From contig JAKVCF010000003.1 of NCBI GenBank assembly GCA_022447335.1, positions 1 to 37,296 on the forward strand: a stretch of 37,296 bases of DNA. Direction: 5' to 3'. Below are positions 15,503 through 23,176 of the stretch, one piece after another. The first letter of the stretch is position 1; the number at the start of each line of letters is the position of its first letter. The notes under the pieces are model-generated. The model made no database searches and had not been told where the DNA came from. It saw only the letters and a list, made by a program, of their open reading frames with translations. A program made the position numbers and the translations under genes. The DNA comes from Planctomycetota bacterium. GTDB taxonomy: Bacteria; Planctomycetota; UBA1135.

Positions 15503-16378
15503 ATGCTCCGCACGTTCATCCTCACTTTTTTCGGCGGCCTAGTCGCCGCAGCTCCGCTGACCGCTCAAGAGTGCACTAGCTGCCCTGGCTGCGAGTCCGC
15601 AACTGTTGCCACCACTGCCGCTCAAGACGAGCCTTCTGCTCTTGCGAAGGGCCTCGCAGCGCTTGCTAAGAAGCCGTTCAGTTTCGATATGACAATGTCG
15701 TATGCGGAAGGTGAAAACGGCGCCGACATCAATGGCAGCATGGCCTTTGGTGATTCCAAGCATTTCTCGATGAAAGTCAACATTGCTATGAAGGAAGGCG
15801 AAACTTCGCAGAGTGCAAAACTGCGACTTGTCGCTGATGGCACTTGGCTTTACTACCACGTCGATACGCCAGAGCTTCCAGCCGAAATGGCCGCGATGGC
15901 GATTGGCAAAGTCAAGCTGGCAACTTTTGACGAGCTTACCCAAGGCATCATGTCCATGTCGCCGATGCCAGTCCTCGACGAAAAGGGCAGCGTTAGCGCA
16001 GCCACCATCGATCAAGTTCTTGCTCAGTCGGGTCTCACGATTAGTCGTGACGAGAAAGGTTCTGTGAACCTCTCGATGGATCTTCCTGACCAAGGCCCCG
16101 AAGGGTCGGCGGGCAAGATGCTGATTACTCTCGACGGCAAAAACTACATGCCACAGTCGCTAAACGTGACCGGCTTCAACGAAGAAGGTGAAGTTGACTC
16201 CATGACCATGACCTTCTCGAACACTAAAGTCCTCAAGGACATCAAGGAGTTCGGCGAGAACGCGTGGAAGTTCGAGGTCCCGGAAGGCACCATCATCAAT
16301 GACATGACTGCCATGCTGAACATGGCAGCTATGCAGATGATGCCGGTTGGTGGGGCTGAGGACGAACTCGAGTTCTAA
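15503..16378 (+). CDS. Exported LolA-like protein with an N-terminal CxxCxxC
   Basis: The product is 291 residues. The signal peptide MLRTFILTFFGGLVAAAPLTAQ is followed at once by three Cys in CTSCPGC (24, 27 and 30). After a short low-complexity linker, the body alternates strands: KPFSFDMTMSYAEG, GSMAFGDSKHFSMKVNI, KLRLVADGTWLYYHVDTPEL and a late KMLITLDGKNYMPQSLNV. This pattern resembles the LolA/LppX fold of lipid- or lipoprotein-binding proteins, but it is an impression of fold without a decisive motif. The protein is monocistronic: a TACAAT box stands 33 bases upstream and a strong terminator follows at 16398. Function unknown; a periplasmic carrier role is a guess. Confidence 0.72.
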   Translation: MLRTFILTFFGGLVAAAPLTAQECTSCPGCESATVATTAAQDEPSALAKGLAALAKKPFSFDMTMSYAEGENGADINGSMAFGDSKHFSMKVNIAMKEGETSQSAKLRLVADGTWLYYHVDTPELPAEMAAMAIGKVKLATFDELTQGIMSMSPMPVLDEKGSVSAATIDQVLAQSGLTISRDEKGSVNLSMDLPDQGPEGSAGKMLITLDGKNYMPQSLNVTGFNEEGEVDSMTMTFSNTKVLKDIKEFGENAWKFEVPEGTIINDMTAMLNMAAMQMMPVGGAEDELEF

Positions 16379-16397
16379 AGCCGAGCTTTTTCACGAC

Positions 16398-16437
16398 AAG
16401 AGCCGGGGCGCAGTGGCGACCCGGCTCTTCTTTTTTT
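16398..16437 (+). terminator. Strong rho-independent terminator after the LolA-like gene
   Basis: AAGAGCCGGG (16398-16407) pairs perfectly with CCCGGCTCTT (16420-16429), ten base pairs with a 12-base loop, followed by C and seven T (16431-16437). It separates the gene from convergent pdxJ. Confidence 0.88.
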
Positions 16438-16449
16438 GGGCGCAGTGCG

Positions 16450-17175
16450 CTAATCCGGTTGTGCCGCCAGAATGCGGTCTTGCATCTCGCGAACGGCTTG
16501 GTCGAGGCCGACATACACGGCGCGGCCGACGATGGCATAGCCAATGTTGAGTTCTTCGAGATAAGGGAGTTGGGCAATCGGCAGTACATTCTCATAGTCC
16601 AGTCCGTGCCCCGCGTTGACGCGTAAGCCCATCTCGTGTGCATATGTCGCGGCCGTTTGAAGGCGCTTTAACTCGGCTTCACGCTCCTTGCCACGCGCGT
16701 TGGCGTAGGCCCCGGTGTGCAGTTCGACGTAATCAGCGCCGCAGCGAGCGGCATCTTCGATCGGCTTAGGCATCGGGTCCACAAAGAGGCTCACTTCAAT
16801 TCCTGCTCCTTTCAGCTTGGGCACTTCTGTGTGCAGCTTGTCGAGGCAAGGGGCTGTGTCGAGCCCGCCTTCAGTAGTCAACTCTTCGCGTCGCTCGGGC
16901 ACGATGCAGACCTGATCCGGACGCATTTCGAGGGCGATTGCGAGCATATCGTCGACCAGCGCGACCTCGACGTTGAGCAGGGTTTTGACCGTTTCCTTCA
17001 GGATACGTACGTCGCGATCCTGAATGTGACGGCGATCTTCCCGGAGATGCACGGTAATGCCATTCGCCCCAGCGAGCTCGCAGATCGCGGCCGCGAAGAC
17101 GGGGTCGGGCGTGTCGGAGTGGCGCGCTTGGCGCACCGTGGCGACATGGTCGATGTTGACGTGGAGTCGCGGCAT
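16450..17175 (-). CDS. pdxJ: Pyridoxine 5'-phosphate synthase
   Basis: The product is 241 residues, standard for PdxJ. The N-terminus LHVNIDHVATVRQARHSDTP, the ITVHLREDRRHI segment, EVSLFVDP and the C-terminal NAGHGLDYENV match the family, including the catalytic His and Glu positions. PdxJ condenses 1-deoxyxylulose 5-phosphate with 3-amino-2-oxopropyl phosphate, the product of the PdxA step, to give pyridoxine 5'-phosphate. PdxA lies 6 kb away in the same window. The ATG at 17175 is nine bases from a TAGAAT box, part of a heptamer shared with divergent rsmD. Confidence 0.95.
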   Translation of the reverse strand: MPRLHVNIDHVATVRQARHSDTPDPVFAAAICELAGANGITVHLREDRRHIQDRDVRILKETVKTLLNVEVALVDDMLAIALEMRPDQVCIVPERREELTTEGGLDTAPCLDKLHTEVPKLKGAGIEVSLFVDPMPKPIEDAARCGADYVELHTGAYANARGKEREAELKRLQTAATYAHEMGLRVNAGHGLDYENVLPIAQLPYLEELNIGYAIVGRAVYVGLDQAVREMQDRILAAQPD

Positions 17176-17183
17176 GCGAGAGG

Positions 17184-17190
17184 TATTCTA
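17184..17190. promoter_or_regulatory. Shared divergent -10 element between pdxJ and rsmD
   Basis: TATTCTA reads TATTCT on the plus strand and TAGAAT on the minus strand. Exactly nine bases separate each hexamer from its start codon (rsmD at 17199, pdxJ at 17175), inside a 23-base intergenic region. The flanks extend the symmetry to GGTA-N3-TACC. Both mRNAs would be nearly leaderless. Confidence 0.6.
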
Positions 17191-17198
17191 CCGGCGTC

Positions 17199-17786
17199 AT
17201 GTTGCGGATAACCGGGGGCGAACACCGTGGTAGAAAGCTACGCGTGCCAGCAGTGGCCGCGACGCGGCCGCTGGTGGAGCGGGCGCGTGAGGGGGTCATG
17301 AATCACCTCCGGGCTGAGCTGCCCGGGGCGGTGGTTTGGGATATCTACGCGGGCAGCGGAATCCTCGGTCTCGAGGCGCTCTCTCGCGGGGCTGCTCAAG
17401 TGGTCGCAGTGGAAAAGCACGGCCGCGCGGCTCAACAGCTCCTTGAGAACGCCCAGCTACTCCGCGTCGATGACCGGGTGCGGATACTGCGCATCGACGC
17501 GCACCGACTTCTTGAAATGTTCACTGGCGGCGCCGCCGAGCTTCCACGCCCAGATCTGATCTTTTTCGACCCTCCCTACGCAGACTTCCGCAATGGGGCC
17601 CCGGTTCGGGCTAAGGTCTGGTCACTATTCTGTGCGCTGGGGGGGCTGCTTGCCCCAGGCGGCGCGGCGGTGGTTCACACGCCGAAAGGCATCCTCGACG
17701 AGGATGAGCGGGCTGTGCTGCCAGGTATCGAGCAACGTGACTATGGCAGCACGTCACTCTATTGGTGGCACCCAACGGAGAACTAA
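17199..17786 (+). CDS. rsmD: 16S rRNA (guanine966-N2)-methyltransferase
   Basis: The product is 195 residues. It opens with LRITGGEHRGRKL and has the RsmD-specific RPLVERAREGVMNHL. The SAM site follows as VVWDIYAGSGILGLEALSRGA, and the amino-methyltransferase motif is FFDPPY. RsmD methylates G966 of 16S rRNA during small-subunit assembly. The ATG at 17199 shares a -10 heptamer with divergent pdxJ. Its 3' end carries a GGAG that can serve as the Shine-Dalgarno for the nagA-like gene three bases downstream, suggesting an operon. Confidence 0.92.
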   Translation: MLRITGGEHRGRKLRVPAVAATRPLVERAREGVMNHLRAELPGAVVWDIYAGSGILGLEALSRGAAQVVAVEKHGRAAQQLLENAQLLRVDDRVRILRIDAHRLLEMFTGGAAELPRPDLIFFDPPYADFRNGAPVRAKVWSLFCALGGLLAPGGAAVVHTPKGILDEDERAVLPGIEQRDYGSTSLYWWHPTEN

Positions 17787-17788
17787 GC

Positions 17789-18922
17789 ATGAAAGGCATT
17801 CGCGCACGCATCTGGTTGCAAGGACGTTTTCGCAAGGGTTACCTCGTTTGGGAGCGCGGCAAGTTGCTTGCTGTTGGAGAGGGGGGGCCGCCGCGCAAGT
17901 ACGCAAAGTTTTGTGATGACCTGGGTCGCATGCGGATTGCGCCAGGCTTTGTCGACACCCTAGTTCACGGCTTCGGCGGGGTGGGCGCGGCTACCGCCGC
18001 CGCGGTCGAGTTGGATCGTATGGCGCGCGCTTTGGCCCGCGCTGGTGTGACTTCGGCTTATGCAGGCTTTTATCCTTTGTCTTTGCCGCGCTTGCGGGCG
18101 GCGGCTAAGCGTTGGGATACCTACGCCAAACTGCGCGGTGTGCGCACCCGTTTCGTGGGCTGGCACGTTGAAGGAGTTTTCGTGCATCCCGAAATGGTGG
18201 GGGCGCTGCCGCCCGAGGGGTTGCTCGAGCCCAGTGAAAAGAATGCCGAACGCTTTGTCAGTGCCTGCGGGGGCTGGCTCAAGATTTCGACCATCGCGCC
18301 GGAAGTCCCGGGGGCGCTTGACGTTGCCGAGGTGTTTCGTGCACAAAAGGTGCTACCTTCGATTGGTCACTCAAAGGCCGAGTACGTGGACTGTGAGGCA
18401 CTAGCTGCGAACGGTAGTGTTGCGATTACGCACCTAGGCAATCGCGTTCTTCCATTAAGCGCCCGTGAGCCTGGCCCGATTGGCTTTGCGATGGAAGGCC
18501 GTGCCGATCACGTTGCGGTTATTCCCGACGCGGTTCACGTGGCGCCCGAAACATTGCGGCTCTGGGCATGCACTTCGGCGTTGCGTGACAAGCTGATGGC
18601 GGTCTCGGACAACCTTTCGCATGCGGGGCTTCCAGCTGAAGATTTTGAAGCGGGCGGTCAGCGCCTGTATCGCGATGGTCCTGTCGCACGCAATAAGAAA
18701 GACGAACTCGGCGGCACGCTCGATCCGCTACCTGAGTTGCTGATGCGTCGCGTGCGCGATGGCGTGCTGACGATGGCGCAGGCGATTCGTATGGGTTGCG
18801 AGGTTCCAGGCCGCATTGTTGGTGATTGCGGCTGCTTCGAAGAAGGTAAGCGTGCAGATTTCATTGAGCTGCGTGATGACAATGAGGTCGGTCGCATATG
18901 GATTGGGGGCCGCCAGGCTTGA
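17789..18922 (+). CDS. nagA: N-acetylglucosamine-6-phosphate deacetylase-like amidohydrolase
   Basis: From the ATG at 17789 (two bases after the rsmD stop, with GGAG ten bases upstream inside rsmD) the product is 377 residues, the family norm. NagA landmarks are present but diverged: APGFVDTLVHGFGG, WHVEGVFVHPEMVGALP (usually EGPF), SIGHSKA with the metal His, ITHLGNRV (usually HLFNAM), PDAVHVAPETL and VSDNLSHAG with the catalytic Asp. NagA removes acetate from GlcNAc-6-P in amino-sugar use and cell-wall recycling. The conserved Glu, His and Asp suggest an active enzyme, though the motif changes allow a different N-acyl substrate. The next gene overlaps its end by 25 bases. Confidence 0.82.
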   Translation: MKGIRARIWLQGRFRKGYLVWERGKLLAVGEGGPPRKYAKFCDDLGRMRIAPGFVDTLVHGFGGVGAATAAAVELDRMARALARAGVTSAYAGFYPLSLPRLRAAAKRWDTYAKLRGVRTRFVGWHVEGVFVHPEMVGALPPEGLLEPSEKNAERFVSACGGWLKISTIAPEVPGALDVAEVFRAQKVLPSIGHSKAEYVDCEALAANGSVAITHLGNRVLPLSAREPGPIGFAMEGRADHVAVIPDAVHVAPETLRLWACTSALRDKLMAVSDNLSHAGLPAEDFEAGGQRLYRDGPVARNKKDELGGTLDPLPELLMRRVRDGVLTMAQAIRMGCEVPGRIVGDCGCFEEGKRADFIELRDDNEVGRIWIGGRQA

Positions 18923-19413
18923 TTGCGCCCGGGATTTCCCAACGCTGGTTGCAAGGCCATCCTCATGTAGAGGGGCTGCTCGATGAGTGGCCACCGGAGC
19001 GCATTCGCCAAGTACTTGACGCTGTGCTCGAGCTTTGGGGCTGCCTCGACCTAACGGCGGCAATGGAATGGAGCTGGAATCCACGCTTACGCACGACTGC
19101 CGGGCGTGCTGTATTTATCGACATGCTGATCGAGCTCAACCCATTGCTACTTGCGCGTCATCCTGAAGAAATGGAAGCGCTTTTGGTGCACGAGGCGGCG
19201 CACCTAGTCGTGCAGCGTTTGCACGGTCGCCAGCCTCCACACGGTGAGATTTGGAAGGCCTACATGCGCAAGGCTGGACACTCGACCCGAGCGACTCACG
19301 AGCTTGATGTTCGCGGGCTGCGCCGTAAGGGTCGCCTCACGCGTCATAGGCGCACGGGGTCCAAGGTCGAGGCTCTATTGCGTAAGGTCTTGCAAGGCAC
19401 GCGGCTGCGTTAG
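18898..19413 (+). CDS. SprT-like zinc metallopeptidase domain protein
   Basis: The product is 171 residues. The zinc motif HEAAH is at 98-102 (LLVHEAAHLVVQRLHG), and a later His115 in PPHGEIWKAYMRKAG fits the third ligand of the SprT family. The upstream WNPRLRTTAGRA and IELNPLLLARHP segments are also family-like. The C-terminus is basic (RRKGRLTRHRRTG). SprT/Spartan-like proteins in other organisms cut DNA-bound proteins; the function of small bacterial members is not settled. The start at 18898 overlaps the nagA-like gene by 25 bases; a TTG at 18919 overlapping that stop is an alternative. Its TAG stop also begins a candidate -10 for the next gene. Confidence 0.8.
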   Translation: MDWGPPGLIAPGISQRWLQGHPHVEGLLDEWPPERIRQVLDAVLELWGCLDLTAAMEWSWNPRLRTTAGRAVFIDMLIELNPLLLARHPEEMEALLVHEAAHLVVQRLHGRQPPHGEIWKAYMRKAGHSTRATHELDVRGLRRKGRLTRHRRTGSKVEALLRKVLQGTRLR

Positions 19414-19416
19414 GCT
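19411..19416 (+). promoter_or_regulatory. Candidate -10 box starting with the SprT-like gene stop codon
   Basis: TAGGCT begins with the TAG stop of the upstream gene and ends seven bases before the GTG at 19424 of the SUI1 gene. Confidence 0.4.
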
Positions 19417-19423
19417 CAATCTG

Positions 19424-19819
19424 GTGGGCAAGAAGAAAGATTCTGCGGCGATTTCGGTAGAGCATAAGCTGTTTTGCCCGGCCTACGGTTTGCGAGACGC
19501 TAAAGCGTTGTGCGAATGTGGCGCGGCTTTAGCCAATGCCGCTGCCGCTGAGGAGGCGCACTATTCCGAGTTGGTCGGTGACGGCGTGGTACGCATTGGG
19601 CGTGAGACCAAGGGGCGTAAGGGCGGCGGGGTGACTGTGGTCACTGGCGTGCCGCTTGAGGGTAAAGAGCTCAAAGCGCTTGCTAAGAAGTTGAAGCAGT
19701 TGTGCGGCAGTGGGGGCAGTGTGATGGGCGGCCGAATCGAGATTCAGGGCGATCATCGCGATCGACTGGTAGCTGAGTTGAGTAAGCGCGGCTGGACGGT
19801 CAAGAAGTCGGGCGGTTGA
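19424..19819 (+). CDS. SUI1/YciH-family translation initiation factor-like protein
   Basis: From the GTG at 19424 the product is 131 residues; the open frame further upstream only shadows the previous gene. The C-terminal 65 residues form a SUI1 domain: RKGGGVTVVTGVPLEGKELK, CGSGGSVMGGRIEIQGDHRD and the end RGWTVKKSG. This is the eIF1-like fold, and bacterial YciH has been shown to affect start-site fidelity in vitro. The N-terminal part has three Cys (FCPAYG and LCECG), a possible remnant of the zinc knuckle seen in some YciH proteins. The window appears rich in leaderless starts, so a start-codon selection factor is of interest, but no link is shown. Confidence 0.85.
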   Translation: MGKKKDSAAISVEHKLFCPAYGLRDAKALCECGAALANAAAAEEAHYSELVGDGVVRIGRETKGRKGGGVTVVTGVPLEGKELKALAKKLKQLCGSGGSVMGGRIEIQGDHRDRLVAELSKRGWTVKKSGG

Positions 19820-19829
19820 TCCGCTGGGC

Positions 19830-19835
19830 TAGACT
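19830..19835 (+). promoter_or_regulatory. Candidate -10 box for manA
   Basis: TAGACT ends eight bases before the manA GTG at 19844, inside the 24-base gap after the SUI1 gene. No -35 match stands out. Confidence 0.45.
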
Positions 19836-19843
19836 GGATCTCA

Positions 19844-20845
19844 GTGAGTGAGCCTACACCCAAAGAGCCGCTTCGCTTTCAGCGGATCGCACAGACAGCT
19901 GTCTGGGGTGGGCGTGCGCTTGCCGAGCGCCTGGGCGTCGGCGCTGTCAACGATGGCCCTATTGGCGAAACTTGGGAGCTTTCCGATGTGCCGGGCGCGA
20001 AGACGCGCGTGGTCGGCGGCCATTTTGAGGGCAGCACACTTGAAGAGCTCCTGGCGGTACACCGTGAAGCCTTATTGGGTGACTCTCGACTCGATCCCAA
20101 TGGACGCTTCCCACTGCTGGTCAAGTTCATCGAGGCGCGCCAGGATCTTTCCGTGCAGGTGCACCCCGATGACGGCGCGCTGGGGCCAGGCACGATTGGC
20201 AAGACAGAGGCTTGGTGCATTCTTCCCGAAAGCGAGCCCACCGCCTCGGTAGTTGCGGGACTGCGCCCGGGCACTGAGCGCAAGGCTTTCGTTCGTGATG
20301 CCGGTTCGCGCAAAGTTTTGGATCACTTGCTTGAGCACCCAGTACGTGGCGGCGACTGTCTTATGATTCATGCCGGCATCCCCCATTCAATACGCGCCGG
20401 CACCGTCCTTCTTGAAGTGCAGCAGACTTCGGATGTCACGTTGCGTATGTACGACTGGGATCGCGTTGGGCTAGATGGGAAGCCGCGCGATATGCACGTA
20501 AAGCAGGCTCTGGAGGTAATTAATTTTGACTCCGGGCCGCTTGAGATTGTGCGCGCGCAGTACCCGGTTAGTGATCCGGTGCCGGCAGCACGCATCGCAG
20601 CCCTAGCCAGTTGTCCGTACTTCCGGCTGTATGAAGTGCGACTGAGCGGTGCGGCCGACCACGATCCTGAAGGCCTTGCCCGCGTGTTAGTGGTGGTTGG
20701 TGGATCTGGCCAAGTAGAGGGCGCAGAGTCTGTGGCCCAGGAGCTGCGCTTTGGCGACACTCTGCTACTGCCAGCGCACATGGGAACGGCCACTTTCACC
20801 CCCGGGCCCGATGGCTTACATCTGATTGAAGCCGTTGCCCTCTAA
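19844..20845 (+). CDS. manA: Mannose-6-phosphate isomerase, type I (class I)
   Basis: The product is 333 residues, similar to short bacterial type I enzymes. Zinc-binding and active-site signatures are LSVQVHPDD, GKTEAWCIL, the HAGIPHSIRAGTVLLEVQQ cupin strand and TLRMYDWDRVG. It interconverts mannose 6-phosphate and fructose 6-phosphate in the cytoplasm. The start is GTG at 19844. A second GTG four bases on is out of frame. The gene follows the nagA-like, SprT-like and SUI1 genes on the same strand and is followed 23 bases later by a peptidase gene, so partial co-transcription is possible. Confidence 0.93.
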   Translation: MSEPTPKEPLRFQRIAQTAVWGGRALAERLGVGAVNDGPIGETWELSDVPGAKTRVVGGHFEGSTLEELLAVHREALLGDSRLDPNGRFPLLVKFIEARQDLSVQVHPDDGALGPGTIGKTEAWCILPESEPTASVVAGLRPGTERKAFVRDAGSRKVLDHLLEHPVRGGDCLMIHAGIPHSIRAGTVLLEVQQTSDVTLRMYDWDRVGLDGKPRDMHVKQALEVINFDSGPLEIVRAQYPVSDPVPAARIAALASCPYFRLYEVRLSGAADHDPEGLARVLVVVGGSGQVEGAESVAQELRFGDTLLLPAHMGTATFTPGPDGLHLIEAVAL

Positions 20846-20868
20846 TTCTCAACCATCTGACCTCCGCT

Positions 20869-22980
20869 ATGCGCGGCCTTCTTCCCTACCTGTTAATTCT
20901 CCTACTGATGCCTGCTTGCCAGACTTTGACCTCTTCCGACGAAGTGCCTCGGGCTAAGCAGGTTCCACACGTGTTGACTGGTGCGCTTGGAGATGAGCGC
21001 CACGATCCGTACTACTGGCTTCGCGATCGAGAGAACCCAGAGGTGATTGCCTATCTTGAGGCCGAGAATGCTTATGCCGAGGCACAGGTAGAGCATAGTA
21101 AAGGGTTGCGCGATGAGCTTTTTGAGGAGATTAAAGGGCGCATCAAACAAGACGATAGTTCGGTGCCAGCACGTAAGGGTGATTGGTACTACTACACGCG
21201 CACGGTAGATGGAATGCAGTATCCGATTCACTGCCGTCGCGCGGCGAGTGCGGACGGTCCAACCGGGAGTGAGCAAGTTTTGCTCGATGTCAACGAGCTC
21301 GCCGAAGGTCATGAATTCTTTTCGGTGACCGGCATGCGGGTCAGCCCGGATGCACAGAAAATAGTTTTTTGTACAGATACGCGCGGGCGCCGTATCTACT
21401 CAATGCACGTGAAAGATCTGAATACGGGCGAGATTCGCGAGAACCTTGCGCCGGATATGGCTGGCAATGTGGCATGGGCGAATGACAACCGCACGCTTTT
21501 CTATACCAAGCAGGATCCAAAGACGCTGCGCAGCCACCTTGTGTATCGTCATGATCTGGATGGGGCCGGCAAGGACATACTTGTCTTCGATGAGGTGGAC
21601 GAGACTTTTTACTGCTCGGTCTACCGCTCGCGATCGGGAGAGTACCTCTTTATTCATTCGGGCCAGACTATTACTGATGAGGTCCGCTTTCTTTCAACTA
21701 ACGATCCGACCGGTGAATGGAAGGTTGTGCAGCCACGCGAGCGCGGCCTGGAGTACGGGGTGGACCACGCCAATGGCGCCTTCTGGATTCGCACGAACTG
21801 GAAGGCGAAGAACTTCCGTTTAATGAAGGCTGATCCTGGGGCGTCGGATCTAAAGAGCTGGGAGGAATTTATTCCCGCGCGCGAATCGGTTTACCTCGAA
21901 GGTATGGAGGCTTTCCGCGATCATCTCGTGTTGGTTGAGCGTGAGAATGCTCTAACGCGCCTACGTGTCATGCATTGGGATGGCGGCAAGGATCACGCGA
22001 TCGCGTTTGACGAGCCGGCCTATATTGTCGATTTGGGCGACAACCGTGAGTGGGATACTGGTGTGTTGCGTTTCAATTACGAGTCAATGACCACGCCAGA
22101 CTCGACCTATGAATACGATATGGATTTGCGCGAGCGCAAGTTGCTACGTCGTCAGGAAGTGCTTGGAGGGTTCAATCCGGAGGACTACATCACCGATCGA
22201 GTCTGGATTGCCGCGCGCGATGGTAAGAAAGTTCCGGTTTCACTGGTAAAGCGCGCAGACGCCCATGAGGCTCCACAGCCGTTGCTTTTGTACGGCTATG
22301 GAAGCTATGGCGCGAGTATGGACCCTTATTTCAGCGCGATGCGTCTTTCACTATTGGATCGTGGCTTTACCTTTGCGCTCGCGCATATTCGTGGCGGGCA
22401 GGAGTTGGGCCGGGCTTGGTACGAAGATGGCAAGTTGCTTAATAAACGTAACACGTTTACAGATTTTATTGACTGCGGGGAAGCTCTGTGCGACTTGGGT
22501 TGGACTGCGACTGACAAGCTTTACGCACAAGGTGGTAGCGCCGGAGGATTGCTAGTCGGCGCGGTTGCCAATATGGCCCCCGATCTTTTCGATGGCATAG
22601 TTGCGCAGGTCCCTTTTGTTGATGTCGTAACCACAATGGAAGACGACAGTATTCCGCTCACCACTTTCGAGTACGACGAGTGGGGGAATCCGGCGGACCC
22701 AGCCTATTACGAGTACATGTTGTCCTATTCCCCGTACGACAATGTCGAAGAGAAAGACTATCCAAATTTGCTGGTTATGACGGGCCTGCACGATTCACAA
22801 GTGCAGTACTGGGAGCCGGCCAAGTGGGTTGCACGTCTGCGTGAGCGCAAGACAGATGACCGCCAATTGTTTTTCAAGACAGAAATGCATGCTGGTCATG
22901 GTGGTGCATCGGGGCGCTATCGCCAATATGAGGAAGTCGCCTTTCTTTACGCTTGGTTACTTGGGTTGGCCGGGCGCTGA
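20869..22980 (+). CDS. S9 prolyl oligopeptidase family lipoprotein, oligopeptidase B-like
   Basis: The product is 703 residues. It begins MRGLLPYLLILLLMPAC, a signal peptide with lipobox, so it should be lipid-anchored outside the cytoplasm, unlike cytosolic oligopeptidase B. A seven-bladed propeller occupies about 70-420, and the alpha/beta hydrolase domain follows. The catalytic triad is Ser557 (GGSAGG), Asp642 (GLHDSQV) and His677 (AGHGGASGR). The segment YGYGSYGASMDPYFS and the downstream AHIRGGQELGRAWYEDGK strongly resemble oligopeptidase B, which cuts short peptides after basic residues. The start lies 23 bases after manA. No terminator was recognised after it. Confidence 0.92.
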   Translation: MRGLLPYLLILLLMPACQTLTSSDEVPRAKQVPHVLTGALGDERHDPYYWLRDRENPEVIAYLEAENAYAEAQVEHSKGLRDELFEEIKGRIKQDDSSVPARKGDWYYYTRTVDGMQYPIHCRRAASADGPTGSEQVLLDVNELAEGHEFFSVTGMRVSPDAQKIVFCTDTRGRRIYSMHVKDLNTGEIRENLAPDMAGNVAWANDNRTLFYTKQDPKTLRSHLVYRHDLDGAGKDILVFDEVDETFYCSVYRSRSGEYLFIHSGQTITDEVRFLSTNDPTGEWKVVQPRERGLEYGVDHANGAFWIRTNWKAKNFRLMKADPGASDLKSWEEFIPARESVYLEGMEAFRDHLVLVERENALTRLRVMHWDGGKDHAIAFDEPAYIVDLGDNREWDTGVLRFNYESMTTPDSTYEYDMDLRERKLLRRQEVLGGFNPEDYITDRVWIAARDGKKVPVSLVKRADAHEAPQPLLLYGYGSYGASMDPYFSAMRLSLLDRGFTFALAHIRGGQELGRAWYEDGKLLNKRNTFTDFIDCGEALCDLGWTATDKLYAQGGSAGGLLVGAVANMAPDLFDGIVAQVPFVDVVTTMEDDSIPLTTFEYDEWGNPADPAYYEYMLSYSPYDNVEEKDYPNLLVMTGLHDSQVQYWEPAKWVARLRERKTDDRQLFFKTEMHAGHGGASGRYRQYEEVAFLYAWLLGLAGR

Positions 22981-23176
22981 GCGCTGGCTGACGTGAGCGC
23001 CGCGCAGTCTCGCGCAACATGGCGCTCGGCCTAGTAGAGAAGTCGAAAGTTAGTTGGCGGGCTAGTCCCATTAGGTTGCTGAGTCGAGGTGCGGTTTTGG
23101 CTCTTCCCTCGGGCTTAAGCGTGCGCTTCCAGCGGTGGGCCAGGTCCTTGGTACACTACTGGGCTTTCTTCCTTCG
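22981..23176. other. Intergenic region before the pseudouridine synthase gene
   Basis: No gene or terminator was recognised in these 196 bases. A TACACT hexamer at 23152-23157 lies 19 bases before the ATG at 23177 and is a plausible -10 box with a leader of about 13 bases. Minus-strand open frames here look like shadows. Confidence 0.5.

Noticed and set aside
17881..17887. G7 run in the nagA-like gene as a phase-variation tract
   Set aside because: Seven bases within intact codons and no sign of frameshift; such runs are common in this GC-rich window.
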